NCBI GenBank assembly: GCA_020850735.1
Contig: JADZEE010000044.1
Location: 62,001-126,000 of the forward strand
Direction: 5' to 3'
Origin: Gammaproteobacteria bacterium
Lineage (GTDB): Bacteria > Pseudomonadota > Gammaproteobacteria > JADZEE01
Length of the DNA stretch: 64,000 bases
A program made the translations under genes and the position numbers. A model generated the notes under the pieces. It was given only the letters and a program-made list of their open reading frames with translations. It had not been told where the DNA came from and searched no databases. Positions within the stretch are counted from its first letter, which is position 1. Every line of letters begins with the position of its first letter. Below are positions 54,234 to 61,667 of this stretch, piece after piece.

Positions 54234-55270
54234 GGCGCCGATTCGCGCACGACGGCGCCGTCGACGAGCTCGTAGTTGCCGCGGGTGACGACCGCGTCCC
54301 CCGCCGCGATGTCGCCGTCGATCGCGATCAGGTCGTCCTGTTCGATTCCGCTCACCACCGCTACGCGATGCGCCTTTCCGTCTCTCACCATGAACACGTA
54401 GGCGCCGCCGCTACCACGCAGCACGGCACTGCGCGGCACCGCCAGCGCCTGGCGGTCGCTGAGTGTGATCCGGCCCTCCATCATGCTGTCCAGAACGAGG
54501 GCAGGGGTCGCAGCGGCCGGGACGCGGACGATGACGTCCACGAGCCGGGTCGCCGGATTGACCATGGCGTGCACGGCATTGACGGCGGCGTCGATGCGGA
54601 TATCCGGTTGCAGCACCGAGGACAGGACGACCGGCATGTCCACCCGCACGCGCCCGATGTCCTCGGCCTCCACGCCCAGCGGTACGAGCAGCGCCCGGCC
54701 GCTGGCCAGCAGCAGAGCCGCGCTGTCGGCCTGCACGCGTTGCCCCTGGCTGACGCCGAGCTGGGTCACGACACCGGTGAACGGCGCGCGGATGACCTCG
54801 CTGGCCACGCCCGTTCCGAGTTTGCGTTGCGCCTCGAACGCGGCCTCGGCATCGCTCAGGCTGCGTTCGGCGCTGGCGACCTGGTCGCGCGTCGCGAGCT
54901 GATCCTCCAGCAGAGTGCGCAGGCGGGCGAGATCATTGCGAGCGAATTCCACGGCCGCGCTGGCCTGCTGGTAGTCCATGCGTGCGGTCGGCGCCGTATC
55001 GAGCTCGAGCAACGCGTCGCCGGCGCCGACGCGCTGGCCGAGCCGGACCCACAGGCGCGTGACGATTCCCGCTCGGGGCACGGTGATACTGGTGAGCTGA
55101 TCGGGATCGGGCTGTACGCGACCGTAGACGACGATGGTCTCGTACATCACGTGACGTACCACGGGCACCGTACTCACCAGCGTGGTAGGCGCGGCGCCGG
55201 CGAGCGTCGCGAGGGCGAGCCCGGCGATCAGGACGGCGCATTGCCGCGCGCAGCTCCGCGCTTCGTTCAT
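54230..55270 (-). CDS. RND efflux pump, periplasmic adaptor (MFP)
   Basis: A 346-residue HlyD/AcrA-type protein from ATG 55270: signal segment CAVLIAGLALATLAGAAP, lipoyl-like halves (ITVPRAGIVTRLWVRLGQRV and VIRAPFTGVVTQLGVSQGQR), a helical hairpin (ARNDLARLRTLLEDQLATRD) and beta-barrel region. It bridges pump and outer-membrane channel. It overlaps both neighbours by 4 bp. Confidence 0.92.
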   Translation of the reverse strand: MNEARSCARQCAVLIAGLALATLAGAAPTTLVSTVPVVRHVMYETIVVYGRVQPDPDQLTSITVPRAGIVTRLWVRLGQRVGAGDALLELDTAPTARMDYQQASAAVEFARNDLARLRTLLEDQLATRDQVASAERSLSDAEAAFEAQRKLGTGVASEVIRAPFTGVVTQLGVSQGQRVQADSAALLLASGRALLVPLGVEAEDIGRVRVDMPVVLSSVLQPDIRIDAAVNAVHAMVNPATRLVDVIVRVPAAATPALVLDSMMEGRITLSDRQALAVPRSAVLRGSGGAYVFMVRDGKAHRVAVVSGIEQDDLIAIDGDIAAGDAVVTRGNYELVDGAVVRESAP

Positions 55271-56655
55271 GGCGTGCCCGCGCCGTCGCTGAACGTGCTG
55301 GCGAGTACCGTATCGAGAGCGATGCGGGTCTCCCACATGGACTGTTCCAGATCGATGAGCTCGATTTGGCGGTTGAGCAGCGAGGTTTCCATGTTCAGGT
55401 ACGTCAGCGCGGCGAACTGACCGGCCGCGTAGGCGCGGCGAGCCTGTTCGACCATGCGTTCCAGTTCCGGCAGATGCTCGCCGAGCCGCGTGCGTTGCGC
55501 GGCGATCAGCTCGGCCTCGGTATGCAACCGGTCCACGTCGCTCACGGTCTGATCGATACGCGCCTGGAACTCCCCGCGCAGCTGCTCGCGGGTCGCACGC
55601 TGCACCGCGATCTCGCCCCGGTTGGCCGTGAACACCGGCAGGTTGAGCGTGATCCCGAAACCCGTCGTGTGCACGTCGCCGGTATCGCGTGCCCGGGTGA
55701 TACCGACGCTGAGCGACGGGAACTGCGCGAGCACGGCGCGCCTGACCGCAGCCTCCTGGCTCGTATAGCCCGCCTGCAGCGCGAGCAGGTCGGGGCGGCG
55801 CCCGGCCACATCTGCCAACGCGCGCGCGACGAGCGCCCCGTCGGGCACGACGGGGTCGCGCAGCGCGCCCGGCTCGAATTCGATCGCGATGCCGGGCTCG
55901 ACGCCGAGCAGGGCATTGAGATCGTGGCGCAGCTGGTTGCGCTGGCGCACGAGCCGGGCGACGCGGCTGTCTGAGTCGGTCAAGGCGGTGAGATCGGTGC
56001 CGGTCACGTCCAGGGTCAGGTTGCCCTCGCGCAGCGCCCGCACGGAACTGTCATAGCGCGCCGCGAACAGCTGGTGGGCTCGTTCCTCCAGCGCGAGACG
56101 GCGCGCCGCGGCGGCGCATTGCACGAATAGCATGCGGGCGCGTTGAATGACCTGCCACTCCTGCCAGAGCAGATCGAGATCGACCTGACGGGCGGCCGCC
56201 CGGGCCACGTCGATGGAAGCACCCCGCGTCACCAGGGCCTGCAGGTCGTAGCTCAGACCCAGACCGTACGCGCTCACCAGGGTGGGATCCGAGTCGGTCG
56301 GACCCTCACCACTCAGGCTGAGCTGCGGATCGGGCAGCAGACGGGCGGCGAACACCTGCGCGCGCGCCACCTCCGAACGGCGCCGCATCGCGACGAGATC
56401 GGGATTGTTGACCACGGCCAGTTGCGCCACCTCGATCATGTCCAGACCGTTGTCCGGATCGAAACCGCGGCCGAGCAGATCGGGGCGAGGCAGGCGTTCG
56501 ACCGCGATCCGGACATGACCGGCATCCACCACGAGGTCGGGTACATCCGGCAACGGCTGTGGCTGGTAACGCGCGCAACCGGCGATCAGCACGGACGCGC
56601 CCAGCACGGCGACAAAGCGCACACAATACGATCGATCGGGCGCGCATTCCGTCAT
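55267..56655 (-). CDS. RND efflux pump, TolC-type outer-membrane lipoprotein
   Basis: A 462-residue OEP-family protein from ATG 56655. VAVLGASVLIAGC is a lipobox (cleavage before Cys), so the channel is lipid-anchored like OprM/CusC. Two OEP repeats with long helices follow (VAQLAVVNNPDLVAMRRRSE, DLLALQAGYTSQEAAVRRAV). It is the first gene of the tolC-mfp-RND operon and overlaps the MFP gene by 4 bp. Confidence 0.9.
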   Translation of the reverse strand: MTECAPDRSYCVRFVAVLGASVLIAGCARYQPQPLPDVPDLVVDAGHVRIAVERLPRPDLLGRGFDPDNGLDMIEVAQLAVVNNPDLVAMRRRSEVARAQVFAARLLPDPQLSLSGEGPTDSDPTLVSAYGLGLSYDLQALVTRGASIDVARAAARQVDLDLLWQEWQVIQRARMLFVQCAAAARRLALEERAHQLFAARYDSSVRALREGNLTLDVTGTDLTALTDSDSRVARLVRQRNQLRHDLNALLGVEPGIAIEFEPGALRDPVVPDGALVARALADVAGRRPDLLALQAGYTSQEAAVRRAVLAQFPSLSVGITRARDTGDVHTTGFGITLNLPVFTANRGEIAVQRATREQLRGEFQARIDQTVSDVDRLHTEAELIAAQRTRLGEHLPELERMVEQARRAYAAGQFAALTYLNMETSLLNRQIELIDLEQSMWETRIALDTVLASTFSDGAGTP

Positions 56656-56863
56656 CGTTCGAAGATTCAGTTCAGGCAACCGCGGTACCGACGATGCATC
56701 CCATTGCGCTGATGCTCCTGTGACAGGCAAGACACGGGCCGGCTGCGAGCGAATCCCGGCCAACCGGATTCGTTGCGCCCTGGGGAATCGCGCGCGGGCA
56801 CCCTGTCAACTTGCCGGCATATTAGGGGTGCCGGCCTTAAGAACCGCTTATCAGCCCTTCGCC

Positions 56864-56901
56864 CGGCCGACGCACGGCCGACGCACGGCCGACGCACGGC
56901 C
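56864..56901. repeat. 11-bp tandem repeat
   Basis: The unit CGGCCGACGCA occurs three times in direct succession (56864, 56875, 56886) followed by a partial fourth CGGCC. It lies in non-coding sequence; it may vary in copy number between strains. Confidence 0.8.
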
Positions 56902-57097
56902 ACGGTCTGGCCTCGTCCACACACCCCGGGGGAAACGGAACCCGCGCTGCCACCGATCCGGACGCCGGCGCCCGCCGGGGCTCGATCCATGCGGGCTGCG
57001 GGTGCGCAAACACAGGCACGACGCCCGCGCATGCCGGCGCGGCTACCGAACACGTGCGCGTATGAGCCCCTCGTGATCATCGCCGATCAGCGCTGCG

Positions 57098-57117
57098 ACC
57101 GCCACCGGGGTGGCGGT
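57098..57117 (-). terminator. Hairpin downstream of the PyrD-like gene
   Basis: ACCGCCACC and GGTGGCGGT pair perfectly (9 bp) around two G residues, 76 bp past the stop at 57193. No T-run follows on the minus strand, so it may pause transcription or protect the 3' end rather than terminate by itself. Confidence 0.4.
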
Positions 57118-57192
57118 ATCCATGCTTGTCTTCTCGCGGTCGATCGGATGAGGCGTGTTCACCGCCAGCCACAGCGCCCGATCGGCACCACT

Positions 57193-58086
57193 TCAGGCGC
57201 GCGACAGGACTGCCGCGAGATGGCGGGTGTGGCAGGGGCCGCGCTGCATGAGCGCGCGATAGACCTCCACGAGCTGCGCGCCGCTGCGCAGGCAGGCGCG
57301 TGCATCATCCTGGTCGTGAATTCCGCCCACGGCGACGAGCACACGCGAACCAACGATCCCGGCCACGCGTTCGAGGCATCGGTACAGCGCCTGCCGATCG
57401 GACCAGCCTTCCCACGCCACGACCACGCCGGCGGCCCCGGCATCCAGCGCCTCGTGCAGCGCGCGCGGCAACGGCTCGTGCGCGTCCGGCGCGATCGCGA
57501 CCTTGACCAGCAGGGGCACGGGATCCGGCGCACGGTCCCGGGCGAGGTTCGCGCCCGCGGCGCGAACGAGAAAGCGGCGCAGCGCGGCAGCGTCGAAGTT
57601 GCCGGCGCGTAGCGCGGAACCCGGGCGGCTCAGATTCAGCACCAGGAAGTCCACGCAGGGCGCCAACAGCTCGCAGGCCTGGGCGCAGGCGGCAGCCGCG
57701 GCAGGCGCCAAGTCCGGTACCAATGTGCCGACGCTGACGCCGATGCGCAGTTGCCGTCGTACGCGCTGCGCGCGCCGCAGATTACGCAGTACCGGCTCGA
57801 GCGGCGCCATCTGTGCTGCGCCGGCTCCGACATTGACCGTGCCAATTTCCGCGAACCCGAAGCCGGCGTGCATCAGCGACGTGAGGAGACGGCCATCGCG
57901 ATCGAAGCCGGCGGCGCAGCCGAGCGGATTGGAAAACTCGACGCCGAATACGCGCGTGCGCCGGGTCGCCGGCAGCGGCAGCGCGGGCATCGCGCGCACG
58001 GCGAGTCGGGCCAGACCTGCACCGATCTCCGGGGACAGGCGCTCGGCCAGTTCATACAGCGGCCGGTATACGGATGCTGCGCTCAC
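57193..58086 (-). CDS. Class-2 dihydroorotate dehydrogenase-like protein with degenerate active site
   Basis: A 297-residue TIM-barrel FMN protein from GTG 58086, overlapping the SerC-like stop (GTGA). The start EFSNPLGCAAGFDRDG and GFGFAEIGTVN and the end VAVGGIHDQDDARACLRSG keep the PyrD FMN frame. But the segment matching LINRMGFNN is PLEPVLRNLRRAQRV, the NxSSPNT loop with the catalytic Ser is LNLSRPGSALR (S to R, N to G), and NTT and GGLSG are missing. True PyrD is about 336 residues. It therefore probably binds FMN but does not oxidise dihydroorotate; a new redox role in the pqq-linked operon is likely (inference). Confidence 0.82.
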   Translation of the reverse strand: MSAASVYRPLYELAERLSPEIGAGLARLAVRAMPALPLPATRRTRVFGVEFSNPLGCAAGFDRDGRLLTSLMHAGFGFAEIGTVNVGAGAAQMAPLEPVLRNLRRAQRVRRQLRIGVSVGTLVPDLAPAAAAACAQACELLAPCVDFLVLNLSRPGSALRAGNFDAAALRRFLVRAAGANLARDRAPDPVPLLVKVAIAPDAHEPLPRALHEALDAGAAGVVVAWEGWSDRQALYRCLERVAGIVGSRVLVAVGGIHDQDDARACLRSGAQLVEVYRALMQRGPCHTRHLAAVLSRA

Positions 58087-59216
58087 GAAAACGGGGCGCG
58101 GCAGGGGTGGCGACGGGCAAACTCGCGCATGAGCTGCGCGAGCGCTTCGACGCGCTCCAGCGGGGCTGTGTTGTGCAGGCTCACGCGGATCCCGCCGCGC
58201 GTCGGATGACCCTCGAGACCGACCAGGCCGCGTGTGCGCGCCACTTCGAGAAAACGTCGTTGCAGAGCGGGCTGCGAAAAATCAAAGCAGATGCTGACGA
58301 CGGATCGGTCCGGCGGCCGCACGCGGCAGCGGTACAGCGGCTCGGCGTCGATCACCGCGTACAGCAGCGCGCTCTTGCGCGCATTGGCCCGCGCCATCGC
58401 CGCCGGACCGCCCTGGCGTTCGAGCCAGGCGAACGTGAGGCCGGCGACGTAGACGGCATACACCGGCGGCGTATTGACCGGCCCCTGGCGCACGTGGCGG
58501 GTATAGTTGAGCGCGGCCGGTGTCTGCGGCAGGGCATGATGCAGCAGGTCCTCGCGCACCACGACCACGGTCAGGCCCGCCGTACCGGCGGTCTTCTGCG
58601 CACTGGCGTAGAACAGTCCGAGACGGCCAGCATCCAGCGGCCGGGTGAGGAAATCGGACGTGACGTCGGCGACCAGCGGCACGGCGCCGGTCTCGGGCAG
58701 ATGACGAAGCTGCACGCCGTGTGCCGTCTCATTGGTGGTGATGTGACAGTAGCTCGCGTGCGGATCGAGGTGCCAGCCGCGCGCATCCGGCACCCGATCG
58801 AAACCGCTCGCCGCCGCGCTCGCCGCGACGCGCACCGCGCCGTAGCGGCTGGCCTCGGCAAGAGCACGTGTCGACCACAGACCCGTCTGCACGTAGTCCG
58901 CGCCGGTGCCGGCACCGAGCAGATTCAGGGGCACGGCGGCGAAGTGGGTATAGGCACCGCCCTGCAGGAACAGTACGTGGTACTCGGACGGCAAGGCGAG
59001 CAGACGACGCAGGCATGCCTCGGCGTCGGCGGCAAGCGCGCGGTACTCCTCGGACCCGAAGGGCAGATCCAGCACCGAGCGACCGCTGCCGCCCCAGTCG
59101 ATCAGCCCGCGCTGCGCCTCGGCTACAACCTCGGCGGGCAGGGGCGCCGCGGCGGCCGTGAAGCTGAACGGTGCCCGGCCCCCGGCATCAGCCGTACAAG
59201 TACGGGCCGTGCGCAC
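58083..59216 (-). CDS. Phosphoserine aminotransferase (SerC) homologue lacking phosphate-binding residues
   Basis: A 377-residue protein from GTG 59216, overlapping the previous gene by 29 bp. It aligns along its length with SerC: PAEVVAEAQRGLIDWGGSG, HFAAVPLNLLG, TTNETAHGVQL, PLP-Lys208 in FYASAQKTAGTAGLTVV, NTPPVYAVYVAGL and GGIRVSLHN. Residues that hold substrate phosphate in E. coli SerC are changed: His41-Arg42 are Phe53-Gly54 (LPFGSEE), Arg77 is Tyr89 (GGAYTHF), Arg329 is Pro (GHPTRGG). The carboxylate Arg (GGIRVS) stays. It should transaminate an unphosphorylated or bulkier substrate (inference), possibly for the pqq-type pathway. Confidence 0.85.
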   Translation of the reverse strand: MRTARTCTADAGGRAPFSFTAAAAPLPAEVVAEAQRGLIDWGGSGRSVLDLPFGSEEYRALAADAEACLRRLLALPSEYHVLFLQGGAYTHFAAVPLNLLGAGTGADYVQTGLWSTRALAEASRYGAVRVAASAAASGFDRVPDARGWHLDPHASYCHITTNETAHGVQLRHLPETGAVPLVADVTSDFLTRPLDAGRLGLFYASAQKTAGTAGLTVVVVREDLLHHALPQTPAALNYTRHVRQGPVNTPPVYAVYVAGLTFAWLERQGGPAAMARANARKSALLYAVIDAEPLYRCRVRPPDRSVVSICFDFSQPALQRRFLEVARTRGLVGLEGHPTRGGIRVSLHNTAPLERVEALAQLMREFARRHPCRAPFS

Positions 59217-59682
59217 CGCTCACCATCAGGAACAGAACCGGGATGGACAGGATCGTGTTGGTACGCGATGACACAAAGGTGATGCGCGAGCAGCGCACGC
59301 GCTCGGCATCGCTCGCCGGCACGAAGCCCAGCACCTTCTTCTGGTGCGGCCACAGCACCAGCCACAGGTTGGCGACCATCGCGATCGCGCACCACACGCC
59401 CAGACCCAGAGCGGCGGCGTGCGGCGCCAGCGCCAGCGCGTCGCCGAGCAGGCCGCGGTACCAGAGCATGTAGGCGCCGGTCCCGAGCGCCACCAGCGAG
59501 GCATACCGGAAGGTACCGTGCTCACGGCGCAGCGCCGCATCGACGGCGGCGGACTGGCCGGGATCGAATGGCCGGAAGCGCGGGTTCTGCACCACGTTGG
59601 CGTAGTTGTGGCCCATCCACAGCAGCACACCGAGTACGTGCACAGCCCGGGCGAGCACGTCCAGCGCCGCAAGCGCATTCAT
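59188..59682 (-). CDS. Four-helix membrane protein resembling the PuuD (urate hydroxylase) membrane domain
   Basis: A 164-residue protein with four hydrophobic segments (about 5-27, 60-75, 87-112, 140-158). ARAVHVLGVLLWMGHNYANV with His15 and His25, WPHQKK, and SRTNTILSIPVLFLMVSG resemble the membrane domain of PuuD (DUF989), which is fused to a cytochrome c in longer homologues. Here the cytochrome part is missing. The His residues could bind heme, making it a quinone- or cytochrome-linked subunit (inference). Its ATG overlaps the preceding small ORF by 4 bp, and its 3' end overlaps the SerC-like gene. Confidence 0.75.
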   Translation of the reverse strand: MNALAALDVLARAVHVLGVLLWMGHNYANVVQNPRFRPFDPGQSAAVDAALRREHGTFRYASLVALGTGAYMLWYRGLLGDALALAPHAAALGLGVWCAIAMVANLWLVLWPHQKKVLGFVPASDAERVRCSRITFVSSRTNTILSIPVLFLMVSGAHGPYLYG

Positions 59683-59780
59683 GCGGCGCCCGCCAGGATC
59701 CGCGCCAGCATGAACAGCGCCAGCGCGAGCACGAGCCCGGCACCGACGGTTCCAGCGGGCGTGTCGTGCGGCAGCCTCAC
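59679..59780 (-). CDS. 33-codon membrane ORF inside the pqq operon
   Basis: GTG 59780 overlaps the pqqE stop (GTGA), and its stop overlaps the next ATG (ATGA). The 33 residues begin VRLPHDTPAGTVGAG and continue with a single hydrophobic helix (LVLALALFMLARIL) ending AGAA. Four-base overlaps on both sides strongly suggest a real, translationally coupled gene. It may be a small subunit of the adjacent four-helix membrane protein (inference). No family recognised. Confidence 0.55.
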   Translation of the reverse strand: MRLPHDTPAGTVGAGLVLALALFMLARILAGAA

Positions 59781-60925
59781 CGGCGCGGGCGCGTAAACGC
59801 GGTACTGACGGCGCCCGGGCCACGCATGATGATCGGTTGCGCGGTTCGCCCGGGATCCTCGGCCGCCGCCACGCAGCTGTTCACGATGTGATGATGCGGC
59901 GAACGGTCGCACACCGGATCGGTGTTGGTCGCGTCGCCGGTCAGCAGGAAGGCCTGGCAACGGCAACCGCCGAAATCCTGCTCACGCTCGTCGCAACTGC
60001 GACACGGATCCTTCATCCAGCCGTCGCCGCGGAAGGCATTGAATGCCGGTGACTCGTGCCAGATCCAGGCAAGCGGATGCTCGCGCACGTTCGCGAATTC
60101 GAGCCCTTCGATGACGCGCGCTTCCTGACAGGGCAGCGCGGCGCCATCTGGCGCGATGGTAAGGTGGATCGCGCCCCAGCCGTTCATGCACGCTTTGGGC
60201 CGTGTGTCGAAGTAGTCCGGGATCACGAAATAGATCGTCATCGCGCGGCCGAGGCGCGCGCGCGCGGCCTGGATGCACGCTTCCGCGCGTTCGATCTGCG
60301 CACGGGTCGGCAGGAACTCGGCACGGTTCAGCAACGCCCAGTTGTAGTACTGGATGTTGGCGAATTCCATGTAATCGACACCGATCTCCTCGGCCAGCGC
60401 GAGCACGTCCGGAGTCTGGTCGATGTTGTGCCGGCAAAGGGGCACGTTGAGAACCATCGGAAAGCCCTCGGCCTTAATCGCGCGGGCGATGGTGAGCTTG
60501 CGTTCGAAGGCCTCGGCACCGACCAGATCGTCGGTAGTGGCGCGATCGCTGGATTGCAGGCTGAGCTGGATCTGCTTCAGGCCGAGGCTCTTCAGGCGCG
60601 CCAGCCGTTTTGGGGTGAGGCCGATCCCCGAGGTGATCAGGTTGGAGTAGTAGCCCAGCCCCTCGGCTTCGGCGACCAGTTCCTCCAGATCGCCGCGCAG
60701 CGTCGGCTCCCCACCCGTGAAGCCGAGTTGCAGCGCGCCCATGGCCCGTGCCTCGCGCAACACACGCTTCCATTCGCCGGTATCGAGCTCGTCGCGGTAG
60801 CGCGCCAGATCGAGCGGGTTGTTGCACCAGGGACAATGCAGCGGGCAGCGATAGGTCAGCTCCAGCGTCAGCCACATCGGGATCCCGGCGCCGTCAAGGG
60901 TCGGTCCGGATCCAGCCTTTGGCAT
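59777..60925 (-). CDS. pqqE: Radical SAM enzyme PqqE
   Basis: A 382-residue radical SAM/SPASM protein. The SAM cluster is C27-x3-C31-x2-C34 (CPLHCPWC); GGEPTLR follows. The C-terminal part has Cys ligands for auxiliary clusters in KACMNGWG, ALPCQEA, CRSCDEREQDFGGCRCQAF and TDPVCDRS, the PqqE pattern. It links a Glu and a Tyr side chain of the PqqA peptide, the first step of PQQ formation. I chose ATG 60925, preceded by GGAGG, although it overlaps pqqD by 32 bp; ATG 60877 is a shorter alternative without the same ribosome-binding site. The small ORF overlaps its stop. Confidence 0.93.
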   Translation of the reverse strand: MPKAGSGPTLDGAGIPMWLTLELTYRCPLHCPWCNNPLDLARYRDELDTGEWKRVLREARAMGALQLGFTGGEPTLRGDLEELVAEAEGLGYYSNLITSGIGLTPKRLARLKSLGLKQIQLSLQSSDRATTDDLVGAEAFERKLTIARAIKAEGFPMVLNVPLCRHNIDQTPDVLALAEEIGVDYMEFANIQYYNWALLNRAEFLPTRAQIERAEACIQAARARLGRAMTIYFVIPDYFDTRPKACMNGWGAIHLTIAPDGAALPCQEARVIEGLEFANVREHPLAWIWHESPAFNAFRGDGWMKDPCRSCDEREQDFGGCRCQAFLLTGDATNTDPVCDRSPHHHIVNSCVAAAEDPGRTAQPIIMRGPGAVSTAFTRPRR

Positions 60926-61175
60926 AAGATACCTCCAGGAAGCGATAGACGCCGGGAGCGACATTCGCTTCGTAGCGTTCGGACAGGGTTGCGGCGATGT
61001 CGGCGGCGCTGCGGTGACCGTCGCACAGCGCGAGTATCGCTGCCGCCGTTTCGTTCAGTTTCACCACGCCCTCCGGGTACAGGAGCACGTGCGCCTGTTG
61101 CGGCTCTTCCCAGCGGAACAGGTACATCGGGCTCAGGCTCGGCACCTGGGTCGGAGCCACGGCGTCTGCGGTCAT
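60894..61175 (-). CDS. pqqD: PqqD peptide chaperone
   Basis: A 93-residue protein. The RiPP-recognition fold is shown by MYLFRWEEPQQAHVLLYPEG, VKLNETAAAILALCDG and DIAATLSERYEANV, ending with a GWIRTDP tail. It binds PqqA and presents it to PqqE. ATG 61175 has GAGGAG upstream. pqqE begins within its 3' end. Confidence 0.93.
   Translation of the reverse strand: MTADAVAPTQVPSLSPMYLFRWEEPQQAHVLLYPEGVVKLNETAAAILALCDGHRSAADIAATLSERYEANVAPGVYRFLEVSYAKGWIRTDP
60932..60936 (-). promoter_or_regulatory. Strong ribosome-binding site inside pqqD that fixes the pqqE start
   Basis: Minus-strand GGAGG lies 6 bases before ATG 60925, within the pqqD coding sequence. It argues for the overlapping pqqE start over ATG 60877. 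Confidence 0.6.
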
Positions 61176-61206
61176 GGTGGCACTCCTCGCGCTGGCATGC
61201 AGGAAA

Positions 61207-61231
61207 CGGGGCCGGGACGATCCCGGCCCCG
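61207..61231 (-). promoter_or_regulatory. Perfect 11-bp-stem hairpin between pqqA and pqqD
   Basis: CGGGGCCGGGA and its inverse TCCCGGCCCCG flank a 3-base loop. On the minus strand only three T residues follow. In pqq operons the peptide gene is often expressed more than downstream genes; a hairpin here could stabilise or partly terminate the pqqA message (inference). Confidence 0.55.
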
Positions 61232-61240
61232 CCGTGTCAC

Positions 61241-61315
61241 TCAGCGCACGTACACGTACGCCGTCACCTCGAAGCCGAGGCGCAGGTCACAATAGGCCGG
61301 ATCGATCCATTGCAT
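61241..61315 (-). CDS. pqqA: PqqA precursor peptide
   Basis: A 24-codon gene: MQWIDPAYCDLRLGFEVTAY followed by VYVR. Glu16 and Tyr20 in GFEVTAY are the conserved residues joined by PqqE to build PQQ, spaced ExxxY as in known PqqA. A GGGAGA ribosome-binding site lies about 7 bases before the ATG. It is too short to be called automatically and lies inside a longer non-coding frame. pqqD and pqqE follow at once; pqqB and pqqC are missing from the window. Confidence 0.93.
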   Translation of the reverse strand: MQWIDPAYCDLRLGFEVTAYVYVR

Positions 61316-61667
61316 GGCAGGTTCTCCCGTGGTGGTCGTGGTTGGCGGCCGGGGCGCGTGCTGCGCCCCGCTGGCGCGGCATACACGCCGCTCAGTCCGG
61401 TTGAAGCAACGCGTGTGCCACGGGCGCACGCAGCGACGGCGAAAGCGCAAATCATTGATCGGGATCAACCGCACGGTAGTATTTCGATCGAGATTGCCGC
61501 GGAATCTCGACGTAAGCCGCGCGCAGCGATACCGCCACGCGGCACGCGGGGTGGCACTGCGGGCGCAACGGCGCGCAGTGCGATGCAGACGATCGCGCTG
61601 CCGGTTCCATGCAGCCAGCTGTGGTTGCGTGGCAGCCGGGGTGCCGGCCGCAGGAGCTAGCCGTGGC
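61316..61667. other. 352-bp leader/control region upstream of pqqA
   Basis: No gene is seen on either strand. It contains a G/C hairpin (GGGGCGC-GTGCT-GCGCCCC, 61351-61369) in the presumed pqqA leader and an FNR/ANR-type palindrome at 61455-61468. No clear -10/-35 pair was recognised. Confidence 0.6.
61455..61468. promoter_or_regulatory. FNR/ANR-type box upstream of pqqA
   Basis: TTGATCGGGATCAA matches the FNR/ANR/DNR consensus TTGAT-N4-ATCAA at all ten defined positions. Its centre is about 147 bp before the pqqA ATG; the only other nearby gene is the DUF364 gene, which ends 200 bp upstream on the same strand. Oxygen or nitric-oxide control of pqqA is therefore possible (inference). Confidence 0.55.

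Larger units (their letters stand above)
56656..57192. other. Gene-free stretch of 537 bp upstream of the efflux operon
   Basis: No convincing gene on either strand. It holds the presumed promoter region of the efflux operon (a minus-strand TTGACA at 56809-56804 without a clear -10), an 11-bp tandem repeat (56864-56901) and a 9-bp-stem hairpin (57098-57117) past the PyrD-like stop. Confidence 0.6.

Noticed and set aside
56804-56809. Minus-strand TTGACA as promoter of the efflux operon
   Set aside because: No acceptable -10 hexamer at 16-18 bp spacing; noted only within the gene-free stretch.
57193-58086. Annotating the gene as pyrD
   Set aside because: The catalytic Ser loop and orotate-contact motifs are missing, and no other pyrimidine gene is near.
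58083-59216. Annotating the gene as serC
   Set aside because: The overall fold matches, but most phosphate-binding residues are replaced and the operon context is not serine synthesis.
61420-61468. Class II FNR promoter with the box at -41.5
   Set aside because: The sequence at the required distance (TGCGTG) is a poor -10, so only the box itself is reported.
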